NCBI RefSeq assembly: GCF_024721995.1
Contig: NZ_JANQBC010000001.1
Coordinates: forward strand, 248,001 to 312,000
Reading direction: 5' to 3'
Length of the DNA stretch: 64,000 bases
Source: Paenibacillus radicibacter
GTDB taxonomy: Bacteria; Bacillota; Bacilli; Paenibacillales; NBRC-103111
The notes under the pieces are model-generated. The model had not been told where the DNA came from, did no database searches, and saw only the letters and a list, made by a program, of their open reading frames with translations. Shown one piece after another: positions 8,736-16,289 of this stretch. Each line of letters starts with the position of its first letter. The first letter of the stretch is position 1. Both the position numbers and the translations under genes were made by a program.

Positions 8736-8876
8736 AAGGAGTTGCCACTATTGAGAAATAATACTTCCGGCCTCCGGTGAAATCGTAAATTTTGAATTTA
8801 TATTATGGTATTTTTACTCTTTCAAAGTCGAACGCTACGCTCCTCCAGTATTATTTCTCAACCGTTATCCTTTTTC
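8736..8876. repeat. Long inverted repeat in the ppaC-fabF intergenic region
   Basis: A perfect 15-bp inverted repeat (TTGAGAAATAATACT at 8751-8765, AGTATTATTTCTCAA at 8847-8861) flanks about 80 bp. Weaker outer complementarity follows (AAAAGGA against TCCTTTT). The interior carries GGAGGAGCGTAGCG, a phrase close to one in the cassette repeats further along (GGAGCGTAGCGAC at 21775). It may be a dispersed intergenic element or a large hairpin 3' of fabF. No coding potential was seen in 8598-8902 otherwise. Confidence 0.5.
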
Positions 8877-8902
8877 TAACATACCCTTATGCAACTTAAA
8901 AA

Positions 8903-10138
8903 CTATTCGTATTTCTTCAGAAGAATAACCGCATTATGCCCGCCGAAGCCGAAGGAGTTGGACATGCCGATCTGAAGATTTGCATGTCTGGCGGTATTAG
9001 GGACATAGTCCAAGTCGCACAATGGGTCGTTCTCGTCTAGGTTGATGGTTGGTGGGATGATGCCGGATTGTAAGGATTTGATCAAGGCGATAGCCTGTGC
9101 GCCTCCAGATGCACCGAGCATGTGACCGAGCATGGATTTGTTGGCTGTGACCGGGATATTGTAGGCAGATTCGCCGAACACATGCTTGATGGCAACTGTC
9201 TCTGTGCGATCTCCGAGTTCAGTACTCGTTGCGTGTGCACTAATGACATCGACTTCTTGTGGCTGAATGCCTGCTTCGGTAAGGGCTGCTTGCATCGCAA
9301 TCTTCGCACCGCGACCTTCGGGATGTGTCGCCACCATGTGATAAGCATCCGAACTTGCACCGTAGCCAATAACTTCAGCATAGATCGTCGCACCACGCTC
9401 TAATGCATGAGATAGCGACTCAAGCACCAGGATACCCGCTCCTTCTGCCATAACGAAGCCATCACGATCCGTATCGAACGGTCTGCTTGCACGCTCAGGC
9501 TCTTCGTTTCGCGTAGATAATGCTGTTGCATTCGAGAAACTTGCAATTGACACATCGGTAATCGCCGCTTCTGATCCACCTGCAATCATCACATCTGTAA
9601 TACCTAAGCGAATAAGTCGGAAGGCTTCACCAATTGCCGTATTACCCACCGAACAGGCAGTTACAGGTGCCATCGTAGGTCCTTGTGCATCATATTTCAT
9701 ACTAATTTGTGCAGTAGCCATGTTTGCGATCATCATCGGCACTAATAAAGGACTTACTCGCTCTGGACCGCGATTTAGTAATACTTCATGCTGATCGATT
9801 AACGTCTGGATTCCACCAATGCCTGAACCCACATATACACCGAGTCGTTCAGGTATTACGTTCTCGTTCGTTAACCCTGCGTCATTATATGCTTGCTCAG
9901 CGGCAGCGAGGGCGAACTGACTGAATCGATCTAGCTTTCTCGCTTCCTTCTTCCCGAATAGCGCATCTGCATCAAAATCTTTGACCAAACCCGCAATCTT
10001 CGCTTTATGTCTGCTTGTATCTAATGTATCTATCATTGAAATGCCCGATCTCCCATTAATGAGATGATCCCAGAATGTATTCACATCATTACCTAGCGGT
10101 GATACAACACCCATTCCTGTTACGACAACTCGATTCAT
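8903..10138 (-). CDS. fabF: 3-oxoacyl-[acyl-carrier-protein] synthase II
   Basis: Condenses malonyl-ACP with acyl-ACP during fatty-acid chain elongation. The 411-residue thiolase-fold protein has the nucleophile in TACSVGNTAIG (Cys162), the first His in SAHATSTELGD and the second in NKSMLGHMLGA, plus the C-terminal glycine-rich NSFGFGGHNA. Met at 10138 is chosen because the GGAGG box is 8 nt upstream; the Met two codons earlier is only 2 nt from it. It stands alone here instead of with fabH/D/G. It is divergent from the XRE regulator, with which it shares the 10139-10263 intergenic region. Confidence 0.95.
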   Translation of the reverse strand: MNRVVVTGMGVVSPLGNDVNTFWDHLINGRSGISMIDTLDTSRHKAKIAGLVKDFDADALFGKKEARKLDRFSQFALAAAEQAYNDAGLTNENVIPERLGVYVGSGIGGIQTLIDQHEVLLNRGPERVSPLLVPMMIANMATAQISMKYDAQGPTMAPVTACSVGNTAIGEAFRLIRLGITDVMIAGGSEAAITDVSIASFSNATALSTRNEEPERASRPFDTDRDGFVMAEGAGILVLESLSHALERGATIYAEVIGYGASSDAYHMVATHPEGRGAKIAMQAALTEAGIQPQEVDVISAHATSTELGDRTETVAIKHVFGESAYNIPVTANKSMLGHMLGASGGAQAIALIKSLQSGIIPPTINLDENDPLCDLDYVPNTARHANLQIGMSNSFGFGGHNAVILLKKYE

Positions 10139-10196
10139 TTTCATTTCCTCCTTCAACACTACTTACTGTATACATCTTCTCACTGTAAATATCCTA

Positions 10197-10225
10197 TTAC
10201 AAGTTGTAGTTTATCCTAGTATAAT
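10197..10225 (+). promoter_or_regulatory. Sigma-A type promoter for the XRE regulator
   Basis: TTACAA at 10197-10202 and TATAAT at 10220-10225 are separated by exactly 17 bp, about 40 bp upstream of the regulator start. This is close to the vegetative consensus. Confidence 0.7.
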
Positions 10226-10263
10226 GAGTACCATAATAAGGATGTACGAAAGAGGTGAAGCTC

Positions 10264-11097
10264 ATGAATTCGCAGTCACGATTGCAGGCATTATCCACAT
10301 TTTTAAAAAGTCAGCGTGCTAAGATTCTTCCCGATTCTGTTGGTCTACCAGCAGGATCACGCAGACGAACACCTGGGCTTCGCCGTGAAGAGGTGGCGCA
10401 GTTAGCGGGTGTTAGTACAACATGGTATACATGGCTGGAGCAAGGTCGGGACATCAAAGTATCTGCTTCCGTGCTCGACTGTATCGCTGGTGCATTGCAA
10501 CTAACTGTAGATGAACGCAAATACTTATATGCGCTCGCACTTGATACCACTTTAAGCACAAGTCTAAAGCAAATTGAACAGCCACAGATCAGCCCTGCAC
10601 TAACTCGGATCTTACAAGAGTTGCGACATTGTCCGACGATCATCTCGGATCGCAGATGCGATATTGTAGGTTGGAACGAAGCGGCAGCGCATGTGTTTAT
10701 CGATTTCAACCTCATTCCAATGAGTGAGCGGAATATGATCAAGCTTCTTTTTACAAGAAAAGAATTTCAGAGCTTGGCAGTCAATTGGGAGCACTTCGTA
10801 AAAGGGTTCCTATCCATCTTCCGCACGTATTACGGGCAATATGTAGAGGATGAGTGGTATGGGAAATTCATTGAGGAGATGAGTCAATCCTATCCCGAGT
10901 TTGCGCGGTTATGGAATCAGAGTGAAGTCAGCACTGCACCAGAGGTTGCCATTGAGTTCCGCCATGCGAAAGCAGGCAAGATGCTGTTCCACCTCACTTC
11001 TCTTCAAGTTCAAGGTAGTAACGACCTGCGGTGTAGCATCTACACACCCGCTCCAGAAACGGCAACGGAAGCGAAGCTGGACAAGTTGATGAATTAG
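10264..11097 (+). CDS. XRE-type regulator with MmyB-like ligand domain
   Basis: A 277-residue transcription factor. Residues about 10-75 are a helix-turn-helix of the XRE class, with the telltale GSRRRTPGLRREEVAQLAG segment and VSTTWYTWLEQGR recognition region. Residues about 95-270 match the MmyB-type ligand-binding domain (WNEAAAHVFIDF at the start, IYTPAPET at the end), which in relatives binds fatty-acid-like ligands. The ATG at 10264 sits 6 nt after AGAGGTG and is preferred over the in-frame GTG at 10255. It is transcribed away from fabF and may regulate itself or a neighbour; the target is unknown. Confidence 0.85.
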   Translation: MNSQSRLQALSTFLKSQRAKILPDSVGLPAGSRRRTPGLRREEVAQLAGVSTTWYTWLEQGRDIKVSASVLDCIAGALQLTVDERKYLYALALDTTLSTSLKQIEQPQISPALTRILQELRHCPTIISDRRCDIVGWNEAAAHVFIDFNLIPMSERNMIKLLFTRKEFQSLAVNWEHFVKGFLSIFRTYYGQYVEDEWYGKFIEEMSQSYPEFARLWNQSEVSTAPEVAIEFRHAKAGKMLFHLTSLQVQGSNDLRCSIYTPAPETATEAKLDKLMN

Positions 11098-11113
11098 TAT
11101 ATTAAATGAATCT

Positions 11114-11168
11114 ATCAAAAAAACTTCCTGCTCTAGCAGATCGAACAATCTACTAAATCAGGAAGTTT
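11114..11168 (-). terminator. Intrinsic terminator between the XRE gene and the ridA-like gene
   Basis: The 10-bp arms AAACTTCCTG (11121-11130) and CAGGAAGTTT (11159-11168) form a hairpin followed on the minus strand by a run of seven or more T. It would end transcripts coming from the ridA-like gene and the cassette array, and may also stop the XRE transcript. Confidence 0.7.
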
Positions 11169-11302
11169 ATTCATTGTTAGTCTATCGCCAGTGACTATGA
11201 ACTCTACGATAAATGCTTATTATTTTCTTCCTTAAGGCTAGAAGCAATATAGACACTTTTCATTGATCTTCCTGCTTCCAGATATATTAAACAATTAATA
11301 GG

Positions 11303-11707
11303 TTAGTCCCCCACGGCTATTGCTTCAATTTCAATCAAGAAATGATCAGTTACTAGTTTACTTACTTCAACTGCCACACTGGCAGGTGGATTATTCGTAT
11401 TCACATACAAATCCCGAATGTCCATAACGACCTGTATTTGGGAAATGTCCGTCATAAAGAACGTCAATTTCACAACATCGTTAAAGCTTGCGTTCGAAGA
11501 TTCTAACGCAGCTTTGATGTTTTCGAATACCTGCTTGGTTTGTGCAGCAATATCGCCTTGGCCTACCCTTTCTCTGTTCTGGTTTACGGCAATTTGCCCA
11601 GATACATAGATCGTTCTTCCATTTCGTACTTCAACAACTTGCGTATAACCATTTGCTGGCGGCATGGATTGTGGATTCCTAAAAATCACTTGTTTATTAT
11701 CTTGCAT
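11303..11707 (-). CDS. RidA/YjgF family enamine-imine deaminase
   Basis: A 134-residue trimeric RidA-like protein, which in the family hydrolyses reactive imines from PLP enzymes. The signatures YVSGQIAVNQ, TKQVFENIKAALE, VVKLTFFMTDI and a C-terminal VSKLVTDHFLIEIEAIAV are all present. The start is set at 11707, 8 nt after GAGGAG; the GTG three codons earlier overlaps the ribosome site. Its start lies 42 nt downstream of the TAACG core of the last, degenerate cassette repeat (11749), the same spacing seen for cassette genes. It may therefore be the terminal cassette gene or the first resident gene after the array. Confidence 0.88.
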   Translation of the reverse strand: MQDNKQVIFRNPQSMPPANGYTQVVEVRNGRTIYVSGQIAVNQNRERVGQGDIAAQTKQVFENIKAALESSNASFNDVVKLTFFMTDISQIQVVMDIRDLYVNTNNPPASVAVEVSKLVTDHFLIEIEAIAVGD

Positions 11708-11744
11708 TACGTTCACTCCTCGTAAAATATAGATTATTGGTGCT

Positions 11745-11815
11745 TTCGAATAACGTTTGTGTAATCACGTACATAAGAGAAACATGACTGGGTCTAAACT
11801 TCTGTAATCACGAAA
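11745..11815 (-). repeat. Degenerate cassette repeat (attC-like), copy A
   Basis: CGAATAACGTTTGTG at 11748 onward matches the left core and arm of the full repeats, followed by TAATCACG and CTGGGTC similar to their interior. No clear right (GTTA) arm is seen before 11991, so this copy is decayed or truncated. The rest of 11816-11991 shows no gene. Confidence 0.55.
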
Positions 11816-11991
11816 TATATCGAAACATCTTTGGTATAATAAGGCCTTGTCCTAGGTCTGTCAATAATTTGTTTGTAAATTCAGTTAATATGCCATCCCC
11901 AACGAAGTTACGAATTTAGTTGTGTTCTCCCCAGCCTTTCCCATATTACGCGCCAACACCGAACTATTTTTAAGGCTACATATTCATTAAA

Positions 11992-12529
11992 CTATCTTTG
12001 CCATAATCGCCTTATATCTTCTAGCTTCATATCAATAAACTCTAAACTATAAATATCTGGCATTGAAGTTGACTGCCAAAACTCATAATCATATTGTTTA
12101 TCATAGTAATTTATAATTAGAGTCATAATATCCCCATGGGTTCCAATTACAATTCTCTTCCCTTCATGCTCATTTAAGATCCGTTCTATCACCCTAACCA
12201 CCCTTAATTGAGCGCTGGCACTCGATTCACCCTCTGGGAATGAATGATTCGTATCTGTGTACACCTTCAACTTGGCATCTTTAAAACTCATTCCTTCAAA
12301 TTGACCAATTTCTCTTTCTCTTAGATCATCAAAAAGTGTTATTTCATTCGTCCCAGCCGCGGCTTTAATCGTTTCAATAGCTCTTTCATACGGACTTGAT
12401 ATGTAAATATTAATAGTTCACTGATTGTAAGAGCATCTCGCTTACCTTTCTCTGAAAGCCCTCTTGTGAGTTCCATACCTTCTATGTATGGTGATTCAGC
12501 GTGTCTAATAAATAAATAGTTGTTTTCAT
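11992..12529 (-). pseudogene. Histidine phosphatase (phosphoglycerate mutase-like) pseudogene
   Basis: The C-terminal half (11992-12291) is an intact frame with the family motif GTHGDIMTL. The N-terminal half is present but broken. Starting at ATG 12529, MKTTIYLLDT runs into a stop, whereas a one-base shift gives the expected catalytic IRHAES followed by YIEGMELTRGLSEKGKRDA. A second shift occurs before ISSPYERAIETIKAA, which then continues in frame into FEGMSFKDAK. At least two small deletions have therefore disrupted a histidine acid phosphatase. The ATG lies 5 nt from the stop of the upstream GNAT gene. It is the last gene before repeat copy A. Confidence 0.75.
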
Positions 12530-12533
12530 ATTA

Positions 12534-13067
12534 TCACTTCTCTTCGCTATTCATACTTCGATACTCACTGTCTAGAATGCAGTAGAACAATTGATTTACC
12601 CATCTGCCATCCCAGAGTAACTCTTCTCTAAACACTCCTTCTCTAACCAACCCTAACTTCTCAAGCAACTTATAAGAAGCAGTGTTGTGCGCATTACACA
12701 TCGCAACTACTTTATGCGCATTCCATTCATCGAAAGCGTATTTTAATACTTCTCTTGCTGCTTCTACCCCATATCCTTGCCCGCGATATTCAGGAAAAAT
12801 GCAATAGCCCATCTCCCAACTTCGGCGTTCTTCTACATACCAATGAATATGCAATTCTCCAATGGGTGTTCGCTCTGGTGTATCAAGCTTTACTATGTAT
12901 TGTTTATACCAGTCGCTATTGATCCTATCAACCACATTCTTTCGAACTGCATCTTTATCAATTGAAAGCAAATCTTCATAAGGCCATAAGGAAATCGAGG
13001 TTTTGATATCAACTAAGAAGTCTACATCTTCTAAAGTAGCTGGTGATAATATTATTCTCTGGTTCAT
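12534..13067 (-). CDS. GNAT acetyltransferase (RimJ/RimL type)
   Basis: A 177-residue GNAT-fold protein. The acetyl-CoA pyrophosphate loop is YRGQGYG near residue 95, preceded by the strand MGYCIFPE, and the C-terminal region NTASYKLLEKLGLVREGVF is typical of RimJ/RimL-like enzymes acting on protein amino termini or small amines. Its substrate is unknown. It lies within the cassette region; no repeat separates it from the histidine phosphatase remnant (4-bp gap) or from the next GNAT gene (48 bp), so it may share a multi-gene cassette or have lost its repeats. Confidence 0.85.
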   Translation of the reverse strand: MNQRIILSPATLEDVDFLVDIKTSISLWPYEDLLSIDKDAVRKNVVDRINSDWYKQYIVKLDTPERTPIGELHIHWYVEERRSWEMGYCIFPEYRGQGYGVEAAREVLKYAFDEWNAHKVVAMCNAHNTASYKLLEKLGLVREGVFREELLWDGRWVNQLFYCILDSEYRSMNSEEK

Positions 13068-13115
13068 TTTCTTAACTCCTCCCTTAGCTGTTTCTCTCAG
13101 TTTTCACTTTGCAAC

Positions 13116-13649
13116 TTATAGCAAATACTCCAATTGAAAATCCCTCGGATCGTTGTCATACAACTCTTTATTGATCTCTATTGCTTCAACACAGCCAATT
13201 GCGAAATAAAAGGCGACAGTCTCTTCTGCAGAACCCGCGTAAATAAATACTTTATTCGCACCCCACTTTAGCGCCTCATCTGAGATCATTGCGAACAGTT
13301 TCTTCCCAATTCCTTTGCCTCTATGTTCCAAATTTATGAATAATTGATCCAGCAAAACATACTTATATTGCTCACCGAAAAATTCACGATTTAGCGTAGC
13401 AAATCCTATTAATCTATCTCTTTCATCAAAAACACCTACAGCATAACCTTTATATAAAATCGTTTCCTGTAAATGTTTGAAATGATATTTATACCCGTTC
13501 GGCCAATTATTATCTTGATAATCAATGTTGACCAATTGACGCTTTCCATCAACTTCTCTCCATGCTCTTTGGATAAATTGCGAAGGGTTCATATCATTTA
13601 TTTTTACACAATCCTCAAGCGTTAACGCTCTGTAATTCATGTATAGCAT
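13116..13649 (-). CDS. GNAT acetyltransferase
   Basis: A 177-residue GNAT protein with the core strand VLLDQLFINLEHRGKGIGKKLF, whose RGKGIG loop binds acetyl-CoA, and a following AFYFAIGCVEA helix-strand. The N-terminal half (aromatic-rich, NNWPNGYKYH) is less conserved and would determine the substrate. The ATG at 13649 has GAGG at about 9 nt; a second Met three codons later lacks one. Located in the cassette region between another GNAT and two Nudix genes, all on the minus strand with short gaps. Confidence 0.82.
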   Translation of the reverse strand: MLYMNYRALTLEDCVKINDMNPSQFIQRAWREVDGKRQLVNIDYQDNNWPNGYKYHFKHLQETILYKGYAVGVFDERDRLIGFATLNREFFGEQYKYVLLDQLFINLEHRGKGIGKKLFAMISDEALKWGANKVFIYAGSAEETVAFYFAIGCVEAIEINKELYDNDPRDFQLEYLL

Positions 13650-13690
13650 TCATTTATTCCTCACTTAAATATACTATTTCTGTAGTTATC

Positions 13691-14074
13691 TTAATGTCTG
13701 TGTTCTAAAATCGATATTAAAAACTCACGATCTTCTTCAAATGATAGGTTCAAATTCCTTAGTTCCTCTACTGATTTCCATGCTATATCGTAAATTAATT
13801 CGTCAGGGTCTTGAATAATAGCACTTCCACCAATGACTTCTGCAAAATAATAATAAACAATTTCGTTCTTACAGAAAATTAACTCCTTAACAGCTATTTG
13901 ATAGCCGGTTTCTTCTAAGACTTCTCTCATACAACATTCTTCATATGTTTCGTTCGCTTCTCTTCCCCCAGAAGGAACTGACCACTTTTTCTCTTCTTCT
14001 GGCTTTCCCTGAAGAACCATGAGTAATTGATTATTCTCGTTTATACAAACAGCTGCTGATCCTGTCCAATTCAT
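13691..14074 (-). CDS. Nudix hydrolase
   Basis: A 127-residue Nudix-fold enzyme that cleaves a nucleoside diphosphate linked to another moiety. The Nudix box is complete from GGREANETYE to REVLEETG (consensus G-x5-E-x7-RE-x2-EE-x-G), giving the Mg-binding glutamates. The N-terminal strand AAVCINENNQLLMV fits MutT-like proteins, but the substrate cannot be assigned. It is only 4 bp downstream of a second, unrelated Nudix gene, so the pair is probably translated from one message. Confidence 0.87.
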   Translation of the reverse strand: MNWTGSAAVCINENNQLLMVLQGKPEEEKKWSVPSGGREANETYEECCMREVLEETGYQIAVKELIFCKNEIVYYYFAEVIGGSAIIQDPDELIYDIAWKSVEELRNLNLSFEEDREFLISILEHRH

Positions 14075-14078
14075 ATTA

Positions 14079-14549
14079 CTAGCCCCTTGGTGTTAGTGTT
14101 GTCATTTTATAGCCTAGTTTGTTTAATAATACTTCTGTAAAAGAGTTCATGTTTGGAATCGGTTCTTCCAATGAGAAGTACCTTAATTCGATCCCTTCAT
14201 CATCGTTAATAATTGGTGTACCCTCAACTTCTATTGCCTCATAGACTGCCGTGACGTTATAGATTTCATCGCCGTGTGGATACTTATAATACATATCCGC
14301 TCCCGAGTGTATAGCTATAAATTTATACGCTCTCGCTTTCAATCCAGTCTCTTCGAATAGCTCACGAGCCGCTGCTTCCTCTAATGATTCGTCTAATTCC
14401 ATAGCACCACCAATAACACCCCAGTCCAGACTATCTGTTCGTTTTTGAAGTAATAGATATCGTTCATCATTAAATACAAGCACACATGCTCCTACCATAA
14501 TTAATGGTCGTGAACCCACTAATTTTCTTAATTCCATGATATAGTTCAT
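14079..14549 (-). CDS. Nudix hydrolase
   Basis: A 156-residue Nudix protein with box GGAMELDESLEEAAARE followed by LFEETG, and the upstream strand MVGACVLVFNDERYLLLQKR typical of ADP-ribose/MutT-like hydrolases. The ATG at 14549 has AGGAGG at 8 nt. The glutamate and arginine of the box are intact, so it should be catalytically competent, with an unknown nucleotide substrate. It sits next to the smaller Nudix gene and downstream of a creatininase fragment and a half repeat. Confidence 0.87.
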   Translation of the reverse strand: MNYIMELRKLVGSRPLIMVGACVLVFNDERYLLLQKRTDSLDWGVIGGAMELDESLEEAAARELFEETGLKARAYKFIAIHSGADMYYKYPHGDEIYNVTAVYEAIEVEGTPIINDDEGIELRYFSLEEPIPNMNSFTEVLLNKLGYKMTTLTPRG

Positions 14550-14605
14550 TTTGTTAGCCTCCTAATTATGGTTTACTTGTCTTTCTGTTAAAATTACGTA
14601 TGCAT

Positions 14606-14704
14606 TTAAAGTTTTGCCATACACTCTGTCGCACCAACAGAGATAATAGCCGTATCAATACCGCTTTCTGATAATTCTTTTGTTGTGTTTGTGTAATTCA
14701 GCAT
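14606..14704 (-). pseudogene. Truncated N-terminus of a creatininase-like protein
   Basis: A 32-codon frame starting with ATG at 14704 behind AGAGGA. Its text (LNYTNTTKELSESGIDTAI, then ISVGATE) matches the amino terminus of creatinine amidohydrolase family proteins, where an E/H metal site normally follows. The frame diverges after GATE and stops, so about 85 percent of the gene is missing. It appears to be a cassette remnant. The call rests on remembered family motifs. Confidence 0.5.
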
Positions 14705-14757
14705 CAAGTCGCATCCTCTTTCTCTTATGTAAAATCGCTTAGGGTATTAAGTCGATA

Positions 14758-14805
14758 GGCGATGATATGTGAATATACTGTTATAGGAAGTCAGCACCTT
14801 TTTCC
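14758..14805 (-). repeat. Half cassette repeat (right arm only)
   Basis: GATATGTGAATATACTGTTATAGGAAGTCAGC around 14769-14800 matches the right arm and core of the full repeats (for example GTGTGAATACTTTGTTATATGAAGG at copy I). It lies 60-70 nt beyond the stop of the GNAT gene at 14868, where a repeat is expected. The left half is missing. Confidence 0.6.
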
Positions 14806-14867
14806 AAATAATAATGTTCTTATTAATTTTACTATCGATTTCTCTGTTAGTTAAACTAGATATTGTT

Positions 14868-15323
14868 TTATAATTCTTTTGCCATGACGATACTCGTTTC
14901 TTTATATCCTAGCTTTTCATATAAACTACGTGCTAGTGGGTTATGAGCAAAGACGTGAAGACCAATACTCTTCAAGCCATATTCTTTAGCCACCTTTTCT
15001 ATTTCCCCCATCGCTTGCTTACCAAATCCACGTCCGCGATAATCCTCCTTAATCTTTATGTCGTAAATAAAGCCTTTGTTGTTCGGTTTCAAAGCCATCC
15101 AAATAACTCCTACCTCTTCACCTTCAAATCGAATAGTAAATAATTTGTTATCAGCGGTTTTCTCGTTATCCGGCAAAAGTTGAGTATATTGTTCCATTGC
15201 CTTACTAATAGACTCCTGCTCGCTCCAATTACCAGACTGAACGTTGCTCTCTGCATAACTATGAATTGCGGTATTTAAATACTCTTGGAATTCAGTAGAA
15301 TTCATTACATCTAAAGTAATCAT
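14868..15323 (-). CDS. GNAT acetyltransferase
   Basis: A 151-residue GNAT enzyme with the acetyl-CoA loop DYRGRGFGKQAM near residue 100 and the C-terminal HVFAHNPLARSLYEKLGYKE typical of RimI-like acetyltransferases. The N-terminal half begins with a helical segment EFQEYLNTAIHSY. The ATG lies 10 nt after GAGGGG. The gene is separated by 24 bp from an upstream frameshifted membrane-anchored protein gene. The acceptor substrate is unknown. Confidence 0.87.
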   Translation of the reverse strand: MITLDVMNSTEFQEYLNTAIHSYAESNVQSGNWSEQESISKAMEQYTQLLPDNEKTADNKLFTIRFEGEEVGVIWMALKPNNKGFIYDIKIKEDYRGRGFGKQAMGEIEKVAKEYGLKSIGLHVFAHNPLARSLYEKLGYKETSIVMAKEL

Positions 15324-15347
15324 TTATATGCATCCCCTCTCATTCTC

Positions 15348-15943
15348 TTATTTAAAATCCAATTTTAACTTCTCTTTTGTTGAATACCACCTTAAATCCT
15401 CTGCCTTGGTAACATTCGCTTTGGCGAACCGATATTCGTAGATCAATTCACCATTCTTGTTAAATGCCTTTGGAGTTAACTCGTTCCACTGATATGGAAC
15501 ATCCCATGAAAATGTTATTGGTTTATCTAAGGTTGCCCCTTTCCTTAATCTTTTTTCTTGCGGACCAATTTCAATATAGGATATGTCCGGATCTTTTACC
15601 AACACACTTATTACAGTCGCCTTCTCCCTTGGATTCGCTAGAGACACACTGCCAATTGTTTTTATTGTGTCATCGTTATGATAGTAATAAACAGACATTT
15701 TTGAAGACCACAAATAACCGTAATCATTGATGCTTGTAGCAGTAATAGGCTTTTCAGGAGAATCAAATATGTATACTCCTCCCCAATCATAATCAATTTG
15801 ATCTATTAACTTTGCATTCTTTGGAACAGAGGAATTTGCCCTTGCCGCACTTAAACCATCAAATCTATACCCACTCCACCAACCAACAATTAATATAATA
15901 ACTACAACAACAAATATTGAAATTTTGGTTTAACTTTCTTCAT
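15348..15943 (-). pseudogene. Membrane-anchored hypothetical protein, frameshifted near its start
   Basis: A long frame runs from about 15925 to the stop at 15348. It encodes a hydrophobic segment (ISIFVVVVIILIVGWWSGY) and an extracellular-type domain rich in strands that ends ...KEKLKLDFK. The only good start is ATG 15943 with GGAGGG 6 nt upstream, but its frame (MKKVKPKFQ) reaches a stop after 12 codons. A one-base deletion around 15926-15931 would explain this. The later in-frame Met at 15713 gives only a 121-residue fragment without the anchor. The family is not recognised. It directly follows repeat copy B, as a cassette gene should. Confidence 0.6.
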
Positions 15944-15971
15944 CACGTACCCTCCATTGCATTAATTTCAG

Positions 15972-16110
15972 ATAACGTTTCTGTGTGTTCACGAACCCGA
16001 GAGGTTTAAAGGAGCGCAGCGAGTGGGTCTGAAGGACTTAGCTTTGCAGAGTTATCTGCCTGATTTAACTTCATAAGATACTTTGTTATGAGATGTCAAT
16101 GCCTTCCCAG
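15972..16110 (-). repeat. Cassette repeat (attC-like), copy B
   Basis: Left core GATAACGTTTCTGTGTTCACG at 15971-15991, right core ACTTTGTTATGAGATGTC ending near 16097, with conserved tail AATGCCTTC. The internal stem AGGTTTAAA/TTAGCTTT is retained. This is the shortest full copy. A 190-bp stretch (16100-16289) between it and the kinase-like gene holds only a possible further core (ATAACGCAATTTC at 16189). Confidence 0.75.
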
Positions 16111-16289
16111 ACTAACCCCAAATGCCTCTAACAAACTTTTGCGCATGATTTTCGGAATTCTGCGTAACGGCGCTCCTTTTCAGTGCACATAACGCAATTT
16201 CATAGTAATATTTTACCATCAACTTATTTCTCGGAGTAGGCTTAATTAAGTCTGTTGACTTTGATTAGCTGGTTTACCCGATGCCTTTA

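Noticed and set aside
14079-14549. Mistaken duplication of the neighbouring Nudix gene
   Set aside because: The two Nudix proteins differ throughout outside the box, so they are separate genes and not a recent tandem copy.
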